A DNA stretch of 64,000 nucleotides from JADJEI01 sp035328465. Lineage in GTDB: Bacteria; Bacteroidota; Ignavibacteria; Ignavibacteriales; Ignavibacteriaceae. Within the stretch, counting starts at the first letter, position 1. Each line of letters begins with the position of its first letter. Below are positions 16,883 to 25,362 of this stretch, piece after piece. The stretch spans positions 20,908 through 84,907 of the forward strand of contig DAOLIQ010000002.1 in the NCBI GenBank assembly GCA_035328465.1. The letters are read 5' to 3'. The translations under genes were made by a program, and so were the position numbers. Below the pieces are notes generated by a model. That model was not told the DNA's origin. It made no database searches and was given only the letters and a program-made list of their open reading frames with translations.

Positions 16883-19390
16883 TTGAACGAAGAAAAATTT
16901 CCATATCGTTTTTTAATATTCTTTTTTATTGCAGCAATACTTATCTCTATTTCGGGGTATATATATTTTCAGCAGCGTAAAACGGAAATCGAAAAAGAAT
17001 ATGTCAATCAAATCTCCGTGATAAAGGAAATCAAACTTTCACAAATTTCAACCGAACAAAGACAGCGTATAAAACTTATAGAATCGCTGGTCAGTGCCGG
17101 GTCTGTAAACGAAATGCTAAAAGAAATATTTACTGCAAAGAAAACGGACAAAGTATTGCAGGAATTTTATCTATGGAGTGAAGAGATTAAAAAAGACTTT
17201 GAATTTTATAATATCAGTCTTTTTTATAAAGATGGCAGTTCTGTTTACTCACTTGTGGATCAACATATATTTACTAAGGATTTTCTAAAAGAAGAGCTAC
17301 GTGAGCTATTTAAAACCGATACATCCTTTACTTCTAATCTTTACATTAGAAATAATTCTAATCTGATTCAGGCAATTGCCTCTCCCATTTTTAATAACAA
17401 AAAAATTCTCGGTTTTGTTTGGGTCGAAATATCATTCTTTGAATATTTTGATCAACTCATAAATCTTACCAGCAACAGTAAAGGAACGGTTGAATTTATT
17501 TTATCCAAAGCCGATGGATCCTCAGCATTTTATTTAAGAAATTTTATTGAGAATGGACAAAATGTTATTCGAACAATTCCGCTTCAAAAAAACGATAGGG
17601 GTAAATTAAAATCGAGTAATAATAATGAAGGCTTTATATCGGATATTTTAATAAAGGGAAGTAAAATATTTGCATCAATTAAAAATATACCGGGCACTGA
17701 TTGGAATCTAATTGCAACAATAGACGAGGAGCAGGTAACTGAATCAACAAGGTCGGTGGCTTTTATCGCAGTAATTTCAGTTTTGGTATTAATTTTATTT
17801 TCTGCTGTTGTTACTTATTTAGTTTGGCGAAAAAGTAAAATTAACTTTACCAAAACGACAAAAGTAATAAAACGCGAGAAAGATATATTAAATGAGCGCT
17901 ATTCCTCACTAACTAAATATGCAAATGATGCTATACTTACTATTGATTCCGATGGAAAAATTCTGGAGACAAATCAAAAAGCATCGGAGATTTATGGTTA
18001 CACGAATGAAGAGTTTAAAAATTTAACTTTCAACCAGTTCTTTTTACTTGAAGATTCGGAAAGCAAAAAAAAATTATACTCAAATTCCGCTTCGACTGGT
18101 ACTTTACTGGAAACTAATCATATTCGTAAAGACGGCACTATATTCCCGGTGGAGATCAGCGCAAAATATATTTCGCAGGAGGGGGCAGAGATTCTTCTTG
18201 CAATCGTAAGAGATCATACGGAAAGAAAAAAACTTGAAGACGAACTGATTGCCGCTAAAGAAAAAGCTGAAGAGATGAATAGATTAAAAACTTATTTTCT
18301 TTCAAACATCAGCCACGAATTACGTACGCCAATGAGCGGGATTTTAGGGTTCTCCGAAATTCTTTCAAGCGAAGTTGAAAATGAAAGTTTACGGGAGATG
18401 GCTGCGCTGATAAATTCAAATGCGAAACGATTGAATGAAACATTAGATTCACTGCTTGATTTATCTATCCTTGAATCAAAAAAATTAAAACTTGATTTCT
18501 ATCCTGTCTCTTTGAATAAAGTTATCGATACATGCGTTAAAAAATTTTCAAAAGATGCAAAAAATAAATCACTTAAAATTATCTATCATCCGCCAGCCGA
18601 AAACCTTTCCGTACGATGTGAGCCGAATATGCTTGTCAAATTATTCAGCAATGTGATTGATAATGCTGTTAAATATTCCGAGAAAGGTGAAATTAATATT
18701 GTCGTAAAATCATTAAACGGAAATTGTGAAGTAAATATTTCTGATAACGGAATTGGAATTCAGCCTAACCAAATTGAAAAAATATTTGAGCCATTCAGAC
18801 AGGGTAGTGAAGGCTTTACTCGTAAGTTCGAAGGGACTGGATTAGGATTGACTATAACAAAAAAATTTGTTGATATTCTTGGCGGCACTCTTAAAATTAA
18901 AAGTGAGCCGCAAACCGGAACAACTGTTACGATCCGTCTGCCACTATGTGAGGAAGTGCAATTGGCAGAGTTAAACCAAGAGGAGGTTCAAATTATGGAA
19001 GCAAAAAACAACAGAGAAAGTATTCCAACTGTTTTATTGGTTGAAGATGACGATGCTTCAGCAAAGTATGTTAAAATAATTCTTTCAGATAAATATAGAC
19101 TTGAGGTCGTGAACACCTCTCAAAAAGCAATTACTGCTGTAAAAGAAAAATCCTTCGACGTTATTCTGATGGATATTGGCTTAAGAGGTGATCTCGATGG
19201 AATTGCAACTGCCTCGATGATTAGAAAATTTGATAGGTATAAAAATATTCCTATCGTTGCCTTAACAGCTTTTGCTTTAGAAAGTGATAAGGAAAGAATA
19301 TTAAAGAATGGGTGCTCTCATTTTTTATCTAAACCATTTAAGAAAGAAGAACTTCTTAACCTACTAAATAGATTTGTAGAAAATAATTAG
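16883..19390 (+). CDS. Hybrid sensor histidine kinase / response regulator with PAS domain
   Basis: An 835-residue membrane sensor. A first membrane helix (about 9-28) and a second (about 293-315) enclose a periplasmic ligand-sensing region of about 260 residues, probably dCache-like. A cytoplasmic PAS domain (about 343-446, DAILTIDSDGKILETNQKA) follows, then HisKA with the phosphoacceptor in SNISHELRTPMSGILGF (His near 477), an HATPase domain with NAVKYSEKGE, the DNGIGI box and EGTGLGLTI, and a receiver domain at the end (VLLVEDDDAS near 718; phosphoacceptor Asp in ILMDIG near 763; KPF motif). The start is a TTG at 16883 without a clear ribosome site. No separate output regulator is adjacent, so phosphorelay to a distant protein is likely. 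Confidence 0.92.
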   Translation: MNEEKFPYRFLIFFFIAAILISISGYIYFQQRKTEIEKEYVNQISVIKEIKLSQISTEQRQRIKLIESLVSAGSVNEMLKEIFTAKKTDKVLQEFYLWSEEIKKDFEFYNISLFYKDGSSVYSLVDQHIFTKDFLKEELRELFKTDTSFTSNLYIRNNSNLIQAIASPIFNNKKILGFVWVEISFFEYFDQLINLTSNSKGTVEFILSKADGSSAFYLRNFIENGQNVIRTIPLQKNDRGKLKSSNNNEGFISDILIKGSKIFASIKNIPGTDWNLIATIDEEQVTESTRSVAFIAVISVLVLILFSAVVTYLVWRKSKINFTKTTKVIKREKDILNERYSSLTKYANDAILTIDSDGKILETNQKASEIYGYTNEEFKNLTFNQFFLLEDSESKKKLYSNSASTGTLLETNHIRKDGTIFPVEISAKYISQEGAEILLAIVRDHTERKKLEDELIAAKEKAEEMNRLKTYFLSNISHELRTPMSGILGFSEILSSEVENESLREMAALINSNAKRLNETLDSLLDLSILESKKLKLDFYPVSLNKVIDTCVKKFSKDAKNKSLKIIYHPPAENLSVRCEPNMLVKLFSNVIDNAVKYSEKGEINIVVKSLNGNCEVNISDNGIGIQPNQIEKIFEPFRQGSEGFTRKFEGTGLGLTITKKFVDILGGTLKIKSEPQTGTTVTIRLPLCEEVQLAELNQEEVQIMEAKNNRESIPTVLLVEDDDASAKYVKIILSDKYRLEVVNTSQKAITAVKEKSFDVILMDIGLRGDLDGIATASMIRKFDRYKNIPIVALTAFALESDKERILKNGCSHFLSKPFKKEELLNLLNRFVENN

Positions 19391-19470
19391 TCTATTTGTT
19401 AGTGGTAACTCATTTGAACATAAATTTTAGAGAATTTTTATCTAAACATTTAATAGGGGGAAAAAAATTG

Positions 19471-19502
19471 TTGAGAATAATCAATAATCCTTCTTAAATT
19501 TA
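19471..19502 (+). promoter_or_regulatory. Candidate promoter of the OPT transporter gene
   Basis: TTG at 19471-19473 and TAAATTTA at 19495-19502 are spaced by 21 bases, near the Bacteroidota-type arrangement, inside the 177-base gap before the OPT gene. The implied leader is about 60 bases long. Pattern match only. Confidence 0.35.
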
Positions 19503-19567
19503 GCGCAACGTTTATAAAAAATGTGGTTCTAACCGCAACTATTTTTAGCACACTCAAGGAGTAAAAT

Positions 19568-21523
19568 ATGTCTGAACGAAAACCGTTTGTTCCTTTTGTC
19601 TCACCTGAAACCAATATGGCGGAGTTTACAATCCGTGCCCTATTAATCGGACTGGTACTTGCCGTTGTACTTGGTGCAGCAAATGCTTACTTAGGATTAA
19701 AAGCCGGAATGACAATAGCAGCAACTTATCCTGCTGCAGTTATTGGTATGGCTTTAATCAAGTTAATGAAAGGCTCTATCCTCGAAGAAAACTTTACAAG
19801 AACAGTTGGTTCGATAGGTGAATCAATTGCAGCAGGGGCTATCTTCACACTACCCGCATTTTTTATAGCAGGTATCTGGAATCCATTCTTCACTCCTGGA
19901 AACTACATGATTTCTGCCGCAATAATGGTAGCAGGTGGTATTCTTGGAATTATGTTTGTTGCATTGCTCAGAAGAGTGATGGTTGAAGATGTTGAATTAC
20001 CATTTCCGGAATCAGTAGCTGCGGCGGAGATTCACAAAGCCGGCAGACATGGCGGAGGCGGGTCTAAATTTTTATTCAGCGCTATGGGAATTGGGGCTGC
20101 AATTCAATCTCTCGGACAGTTTAAATTGTTTGCTGTTGCTTGGGATAAACTTTTTACAGTTGGAAAAGGACATTTACTCTTTAAATCTCCTGATATTAGC
20201 CCCGCTTATATTGGCGTTGGATATATCATAGGCCCAAGATTAGCTGCTCTTAATTTTAGCGGCGGCGTTCTTGCTTGGGGTTTATTAACTCCTATGATTG
20301 CGTACTTCAAATTTTATGATCAATCTCAATTGCCCGGTGATTTTGATTGGGCAGCTACAATGGTATCAGTTTGGAAAATGTATGTTAGACCAATTGCAAT
20401 CGGTGGAATGCTTGTTGGGGCAGGTTTTACGCTTTGGAAAATGAGAAAAAGTCTGATGACTGGAATAGCACGCTCAGTTAGTGACGTAAAAAAAGCAGCA
20501 TCTGGTGACCATGTTGAAATCAGGACTGAAAAAGATATTAACTTCAAGTGGGTTATGATTGGAATTTTAGGAACTGCAATTGCAACTTTTTTTATTTATA
20601 ATTATTTCGCACAAAATGTGTTGGCTGCTTTAGTTGCAACTGTTGTTATGATAGTAGCAGGATTTTTCTTTGCTGCAGTTTCAGGTTATTTAGTTGGAAT
20701 TATCGGTTCAAGTAATAATCCTATCAGCGGATTAACATTATCCACACTTGTTGTTGCCGCTATTCTGATGGTCGCTCTTGGGATGAAAGGAACACAAGGT
20801 GTTGCTGCTGTGCTTGGAGTTGCTGCGGTAGTTTGTGTTGCTGCTGCTGTTGCAGGAGAAATGCTGCAGGATTTAAAAGCCGGACATATTCTCGGTGGTA
20901 CTCCCTGGAAAATGCAGCTTGGTGATATTATCGGAGTTGTGGTTGCTGCTTCAATTATGTTCATACCACTTTTAATACTTCACGAAGGCGATATTAAAAT
21001 GGGGGGGACAGGATTTGGCGGCGATAAATTGCCTGCGCCACAAGCAAGCTTGATGGCAATTCTGTCGCAAGGAATTGTTGCAGGAAATATGGAATGGATC
21101 TTAATTTTTGTCGGTATGTTGATGGGTGTTGGTTTTATAATGATGAATGTTAAAAGTCCTATGCTTGTCAGCGTTGGCATGTATCTGCCTTTAGGGACCA
21201 CATTTGCAATTTTTGTCGGTGGATTAATTAAAGGAATCGTTGAACGAGTTAACGCAAAGAGGAAATTTAATGATGCGCAGAAATCTCGTGTTGAAAATAA
21301 CGGGATATTGCTGGCTGCAGGATTAATTGCCGGTGAAGCACTTATCGGTCTGCTGTTTGCGGGCTTCGCATTCTTTGAAGTTTCATTGTTCAGTTTCTTC
21401 GCTGAACCGTCTTTTATTATAAGTTTAATTGTGCTTGCATTTATCGCATGGCTGCTTGTTCAAATACCTGTCAAGAATGCAGGTAATCCAGATGATCCAG
21501 CACCACCGCAAGTTTCTATGTAA
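19568..21523 (+). CDS. OPT-family oligopeptide transporter
   Basis: A 651-residue polytopic protein (about 14-16 hydrophobic helices) of the oligopeptide transporter family, taking up small peptides by proton symport at the inner membrane. Signatures are ANAYLGLKAGMTIAATYPAAV in the first part, the ELPFPESVAAAEIHKAG loop typical of bacterial OPT proteins, and the SSNNPISGLTLSTL segment. Its role fits the nearby dipeptidase, MFSD1-like transporter and M29 aminopeptidase. Some OPT members carry iron-siderophore complexes instead; the peptide assignment rests on context. An AAGGAG ribosome site precedes the ATG. Two inverted repeat units follow the stop. Confidence 0.92.
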   Translation: MSERKPFVPFVSPETNMAEFTIRALLIGLVLAVVLGAANAYLGLKAGMTIAATYPAAVIGMALIKLMKGSILEENFTRTVGSIGESIAAGAIFTLPAFFIAGIWNPFFTPGNYMISAAIMVAGGILGIMFVALLRRVMVEDVELPFPESVAAAEIHKAGRHGGGGSKFLFSAMGIGAAIQSLGQFKLFAVAWDKLFTVGKGHLLFKSPDISPAYIGVGYIIGPRLAALNFSGGVLAWGLLTPMIAYFKFYDQSQLPGDFDWAATMVSVWKMYVRPIAIGGMLVGAGFTLWKMRKSLMTGIARSVSDVKKAASGDHVEIRTEKDINFKWVMIGILGTAIATFFIYNYFAQNVLAALVATVVMIVAGFFFAAVSGYLVGIIGSSNNPISGLTLSTLVVAAILMVALGMKGTQGVAAVLGVAAVVCVAAAVAGEMLQDLKAGHILGGTPWKMQLGDIIGVVVAASIMFIPLLILHEGDIKMGGTGFGGDKLPAPQASLMAILSQGIVAGNMEWILIFVGMLMGVGFIMMNVKSPMLVSVGMYLPLGTTFAIFVGGLIKGIVERVNAKRKFNDAQKSRVENNGILLAAGLIAGEALIGLLFAGFAFFEVSLFSFFAEPSFIISLIVLAFIAWLLVQIPVKNAGNPDDPAPPQVSM

Positions 21524-21546
21524 AATTGAGATATCATTTTTTGCAA

Positions 21547-21624
21547 TGTCACACTGAGCTTGTCGAAGTGTGACATTTAATTTCTTATGGAATAATTAGC
21601 CGTCCTTCGACAAGCTCAGGATGA
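21547..21624. repeat. Pair of inverted intergenic repeat units
   Basis: The 15-mer CTGAGCTTGTCGAAG (21554-21568) recurs as its exact reverse complement at 21605-21619. The first unit is itself a hairpin: TGTCACACT (21547-21555) pairs perfectly with AGTGTGACA (21567-21575) around an 11-base loop. The second unit has a weaker flanking stem (GTCCT / AGGATGAC). The two units can also pair with each other. They lie in the 137-base space between the OPT and PqqD-like genes and have no coding content. Confidence 0.85.
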
Positions 21625-21660
21625 CTTTACTTACATAAATATTGGATTATTAATTACTTT

Positions 21661-22032
21661 ATGGCATTATCATTCAAAGAGAGAAAAAAAATTTTAAAAA
21701 GCACTAACACTCTCGATCTTACTCCAATCAGATTACATTCTCAAGAAGAAGATGCCGATGGAATGGTTACAGTGATAATTCCTAAATTTAAGAATAAGTT
21801 TATGGTAACATTCCTCTCGCCGAAACTTAAAAGTGATAAGTTCAGAATTAAACTCGATAAATTTGGTTCTGCTGTTTGGCTGATGATAGATAGTAAATCA
21901 AAAGTCGAGCAGATAATCAAAGAATTAAAACAGAAATTTGGTGAACAGCTTGCAGAAGCTGATGAGCGAGTAGTTAAATTTATATTTCAATTGTATTCAC
22001 AAGGATTCATTTCATTTAAAGAAATAAACTAA
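21661..22032 (+). CDS. PqqD-family protein
   Basis: A 123-residue protein whose second half matches the PqqD-like fold: FRIKLDKFGSAVWLMIDSKS, then the helix VEQIIKELKQKFGE and the C-terminal FIFQLYSQGFISF. PqqD domains bind leader peptides of ribosomally made, modified peptides and present them to radical SAM or other enzymes; stand-alone homologs such as this often lie far from such clusters and are uncharacterised. No radical SAM maturase or precursor peptide was seen here. It is 12 bases upstream of the dipeptidase gene and probably in one transcript, which hints at a peptide-related role, but this is inference. Confidence 0.8.
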   Translation: MALSFKERKKILKSTNTLDLTPIRLHSQEEDADGMVTVIIPKFKNKFMVTFLSPKLKSDKFRIKLDKFGSAVWLMIDSKSKVEQIIKELKQKFGEQLAEADERVVKFIFQLYSQGFISFKEIN

Positions 22033-22044
22033 AAGGAGTCTATT

Positions 22045-23237
22045 ATGGGATCAGTATTAGGTAAGTTAAAACCAGAATTGGTTTGGTATCATTTCGAGGA
22101 AATTTGTAAATATCCCCGTCCTTCTAAAAAAGAAGAGAAGATCGCCGGTTATATTGTATCGGTCGGCAAAAGATTAGGTCTTCAAACCGAACGCGATAAA
22201 TTCGGCAATATTGTTATTCGTAAACCTGCTACACCGGGTTATGAAAATCGAAAAGCTGTAGTTCTTCAAGGTCACATTGATATGGTTTGTGAAAAGAACA
22301 GAGACGTTGAACACGATTTTGATAACGATCCAATCTATCCTTACATCGATGGTGATTGGGTAAAAGCGAAAGGTACAACGCTTGGCGCAGATAATGGAAT
22401 TGGTGTTGCGTGTGCACTCGCAGTTCTTGAATCCAAAGATATTCAGCACGGTCCGCTCGAATGTTTATTTACGCTTGATGAAGAAACCGGATTAACAGGT
22501 GCGTCAAGTTTGAAGAAGGGTTTTTTGAAAGCTGATATTCTAATTAACATGGATTCTGAAGAACTTGGTACGATTTTCATTGGTTGTTCCGGTGGAAAAA
22601 ATACTGCGGCAACTTTTAAAGCTAAGTTGGAAAAAACTCCAAAGAATTATTCTACTTTTGAAATAAAGGTTGGTGGATTAAAAGGCGGGCACTCAGGACT
22701 TGAAATTCATGTTGGAAGAGGAAATGCTGTAAAAATACTCAATAGATTAATCTGGAGTTACTCTCAGGAAAATGTAATACGCTTATCAGAAATAAACGGC
22801 GGCAACAAACATAACGCAATTCCACGTGAGTCATTTGCGGTAGTTCTCGTTCCCAAAAATGATGAAAAGAAATTGAAAAAATTTGTGACAAAGTATAATG
22901 AAACTGTAAAGTCTGAATTCGCTTTTCCGGAGCCGGATTTAAATGTGTCAATAGAAAAACATCCTGCACCGGAAAAGGTAATGGATGAAAAAACTCAGAA
23001 GCATTTAATAAATGCTTTGTATGCAGTTCCTCACGGTGTAATTAAAATGAGTAATGATATTCCCGGATTAGTTGAGACCTCGAACAATCTTGCCGTAATT
23101 GAAACCGTCGGCAAGAATATTAATATTGTTACGAGTCAGCGCAGTCCTGTTTATTCGGAAAATGTTGATATTACAAATATGGTTACCTCAGTATTTAAAC
23201 TTGCCGGTGCTGATATAACTTATGGTGATGGTTATCC
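22045..23237 (+). CDS. pepD: Aminoacyl-histidine dipeptidase (PepD, M20 family), 3'-truncated by assembly gap
   Basis: Zinc dipeptidase cleaving Xaa-His and other dipeptides. The visible 397 residues include the family start LVWYHFEEICKYPRPSKKE, VVLQGHIDMVCEK with the first zinc His/Asp, LGADNGIGVACALAV with the bridging Asp, LDEETGLTGA with the catalytic Glu pair, NMDSEE, and GGLKGGHSGLEIH. The usual protein is about 480-490 residues, so about 85 C-terminal residues, including the last zinc ligand, are lost in the run of N that begins at 23238. A strong AAGGAG ribosome site precedes the ATG. A translation running through the N into the next gene is an artefact. Confidence 0.94.
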
Positions 23238-23337
23238 NNNNNNNNNNNNNNNNNNNNNNNNNNNNNNNNNNNNNNNNNNNNNNNNNNNNNNNNNNNNNNN
23301 NNNNNNNNNNNNNNNNNNNNNNNNNNNNNNNNNNNNN
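23238..23337. other. Assembly gap (exactly 100 N)
   Basis: The run of N is exactly 100 long, the conventional placeholder for a scaffold join of unknown size. The dipeptidase before it lacks its C-terminus and the transporter after it lacks its N-terminus, so several hundred bases are probably missing even if the two genes are adjacent. Confidence 0.98.
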
Positions 23338-24498
23338 GGACTCGGCGCAGAATCAATGATAGTTGCAATTACAACAATTATTGCACGCTGGTTCAAAGGT
23401 AAAGAATTATCATTTGCATTTGGATTAAATCTTACGGTTGCAAGGCTGGGTTCATTTATGGCTCTTAATTCTCCGTCGTGGGGAAAAGGTTTATATGAGT
23501 ATTGGCAGTCGCCGCTCTGGATTACTGTTGCAGGCGGGGTGTTTGCATTTATTTGTGTTGTACTTTATTTCTTTTTGGATATTTATGCAGCTAAGAATTA
23601 TGATTTACCAAAAGAAGGTGAACAGGATGCAATTTTACTTTCGGAAATTTTAAGAATAAAAGAAAAGACCCGATGGTATATTTTTTCAGCGTTAGCTGCC
23701 GCTGTAATTTTTCTTAGTTATGTCAACAATGACAACTGGGCAATTTATCTGATTGTATTAATTGTTGCAGCATTAATTCTTTTCTTAAAACCAAAATCTT
23801 TTTCAACTTCATTCTGGTATATAACTGCACTATGCGTAACATTTTATTCTGCAATGTTTCCCTTTCAAACATTTGCAATTAAATTTTTTCAGGAAGCACA
23901 CGGAACAAGCAGGGAAGTTGGAGGAAATCTTTCGAGTATATTAACTCTTGCGGCGATGATTTTTACTCCGCTGTTTGGTTTGCTTGCAGATAAGATTGGA
24001 AAGCGTTCTTTGTTGATGATGTTTGGTTCGCTGTTAATTATTCCTGTTTACTTGATGATGGCATATAAATTTGGTAAACCGGATGTAATGGGGGATGGCG
24101 ATTTTATAAACCTGACTTTTTCTTTCTTTGACATCAACGCAGCAATTCCAATTTATTTAATTCTGCCAATGGCAATGATGGGAATCGCTTTTTCCCTTGT
24201 TCCAGCAGTAATGTGGCCCTCAGTCGCATTGATAGTTGATTCATCAAAACTCGGAACTGCTTATGGACTGATGACAATGATTCAAAACATTGGTTTGTTT
24301 GGATTTAATTTGATGATAGGTTTTGCTAATGATTTTTCAGGTGCAAGTGCTGTAAATCCCGCCGGCTATAATGTTGGAATGTGGATATTCTCAACACTTG
24401 GATTTTTTGGATTGATATTTGCTTATCTATTGCGGCGTTCCGAACTCGGCTCAGGCGGTCACGGACTTGAAAAGGGAATGGCGCCCGAAAAGAAGTAA
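23338..24498 (+). CDS. MFSD1-like MFS transporter, 5'-truncated by assembly gap
   Basis: The last 386 residues of a major facilitator protein. The fragment opens with GLGAESMIVAITTIIARWFKG followed by FAFGLNLTVARLGS, which resembles helix 4-5 of animal MFSD1, a lysosomal dipeptide carrier. Eight or nine hydrophobic helices follow, with the second-half loop LADKIGKRSLLMM and a C-terminal tail rich in Gly and charged residues. The start and about 100 residues are hidden in the gap. Position directly after pepD supports dipeptide uptake or exchange; this is inference from similarity and context. A beta-protein gene follows 26 bases later. Confidence 0.85.
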   Translation, partial: GLGAESMIVAITTIIARWFKGKELSFAFGLNLTVARLGSFMALNSPSWGKGLYEYWQSPLWITVAGGVFAFICVVLYFFLDIYAAKNYDLPKEGEQDAILLSEILRIKEKTRWYIFSALAAAVIFLSYVNNDNWAIYLIVLIVAALILFLKPKSFSTSFWYITALCVTFYSAMFPFQTFAIKFFQEAHGTSREVGGNLSSILTLAAMIFTPLFGLLADKIGKRSLLMMFGSLLIIPVYLMMAYKFGKPDVMGDGDFINLTFSFFDINAAIPIYLILPMAMMGIAFSLVPAVMWPSVALIVDSSKLGTAYGLMTMIQNIGLFGFNLMIGFANDFSGASAVNPAGYNVGMWIFSTLGFFGLIFAYLLRRSELGSGGHGLEKGMAPEKK

Positions 24499-24524
24499 AT
24501 AAAACATAAAAATAAAGGTGATTT

Positions 24525-25307
24525 ATGAAACGAATGGTTCTTGTCGCATTCCTCATACTTGTGTTGTCGGGCTTTAGCAACATGTCAAAAGCACAGGATG
24601 ACTGCTGTGGAGTCGGTAGTATTTTTAGTATGCTTGTTCAAAGTGGAATTCAAGGTGGTTACGGTTTACAGCAGTACAGTGCTGCCGGATGGAATCACTA
24701 TGTTGATGTTTATAACGAAAAAAGGTCTGAAACATTAACACAAAAAATGGATAATTTTGGCACTGCGATGGGCTTCAAAATTGGCGCAAATATTATACGG
24801 ATACAGCAGGAAGATATTTTGTTTGATGTTAAACTTTCTTATAGTTGGATGAAAGAAATAAATGAGGCTACTGCAGATTTACCAACAGGTGGAAGTGCAA
24901 AAAGAGAATACGAACTTAAATTAGGCACCTTCGGTTTTGGCTTCGGAATTTCTTATGTGTTAAACAGGAACTTTGACATAAAAATTTTGGATGCATTGGT
25001 TACTTGGACAAGTGCAGATCTAATTGACAAATACACAGATGTTTCTTCAAGTACTGAACTAAAACTTTCTTCACCTGAAAGTTCTGTTGGCGGAAGTTTT
25101 GCAAGCGGGTTGGTATTTTACCCACTCCCTCCCTATGTCAGTATCGAAGCAAATGTTGGCTACTCGCTTTTCTCGATTGATGAAATGCGTTTTGATGACC
25201 AATCCAGTTTGCAGGTTGATGAAAACACTTCGGAGTTAATGACCAATTTCATTGATGGTGGTGGATTGTTTGCATTTATTCAACTTAATGTAGCTGTTCC
25301 TTTTTGA
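24525..25307 (+). CDS. Putative outer-membrane or periplasmic beta-rich protein, tandem copy A
   Basis: A 260-residue exported protein (signal peptide ending near SKAQ at residues 21-24) of no recognised family. The mature part has alternating hydrophobic strands, GAAs like GFKIGANIIRIQQED, ELKLGTFGFGFGISYVL and SSVGGSFASGLVF, and ends in an aromatic residue (QLNVAVPF), as outer-membrane barrels do. Two adjacent cysteines (DDCCGVG) sit just after the signal peptide. The gene at 25351 is a clear paralog with the same motif order (LKT/LGTFG, the conserved KVLD/KILDA strand, the SPES/SPDT turn and QLNV ending). A good ribosome site (AAAGGTGA) precedes the ATG. Function unknown; the peptide-utilisation context may matter. 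Confidence 0.75.
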   Translation: MKRMVLVAFLILVLSGFSNMSKAQDDCCGVGSIFSMLVQSGIQGGYGLQQYSAAGWNHYVDVYNEKRSETLTQKMDNFGTAMGFKIGANIIRIQQEDILFDVKLSYSWMKEINEATADLPTGGSAKREYELKLGTFGFGFGISYVLNRNFDIKILDALVTWTSADLIDKYTDVSSSTELKLSSPESSVGGSFASGLVFYPLPPYVSIEANVGYSLFSIDEMRFDDQSSLQVDENTSELMTNFIDGGGLFAFIQLNVAVPF

Positions 25308-25313
25308 CCTGAA

Positions 25314-25362
25314 ATTGACTAACTTAGCATAAGAATTTTCTTCTTATGCTATGTTAGTTAAT
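25314..25362 (+). promoter_or_regulatory. Long hairpin enclosing the start codon of the second envelope protein
   Basis: Bases 25318-25335 pair with 25341-25358 (18 positions, one T-T mismatch at 25324/25352) around the 5-base loop TTTTC; four further pairs including one G-T extend the stem to 25314-25362. The inner ten pairs, AGCATAAGAA with TTCTTATGCT, are perfect. The ATG at 25351 lies in the 3' arm. No T tract follows, so it is not a standard terminator. Confidence 0.75.

Noticed and set aside
22045..24498. A single 817-residue peptidase-transporter fusion
   Set aside because: It exists only because 100 placeholder N happen to keep the frame. The two ends belong to different families and each lacks a normal terminus.
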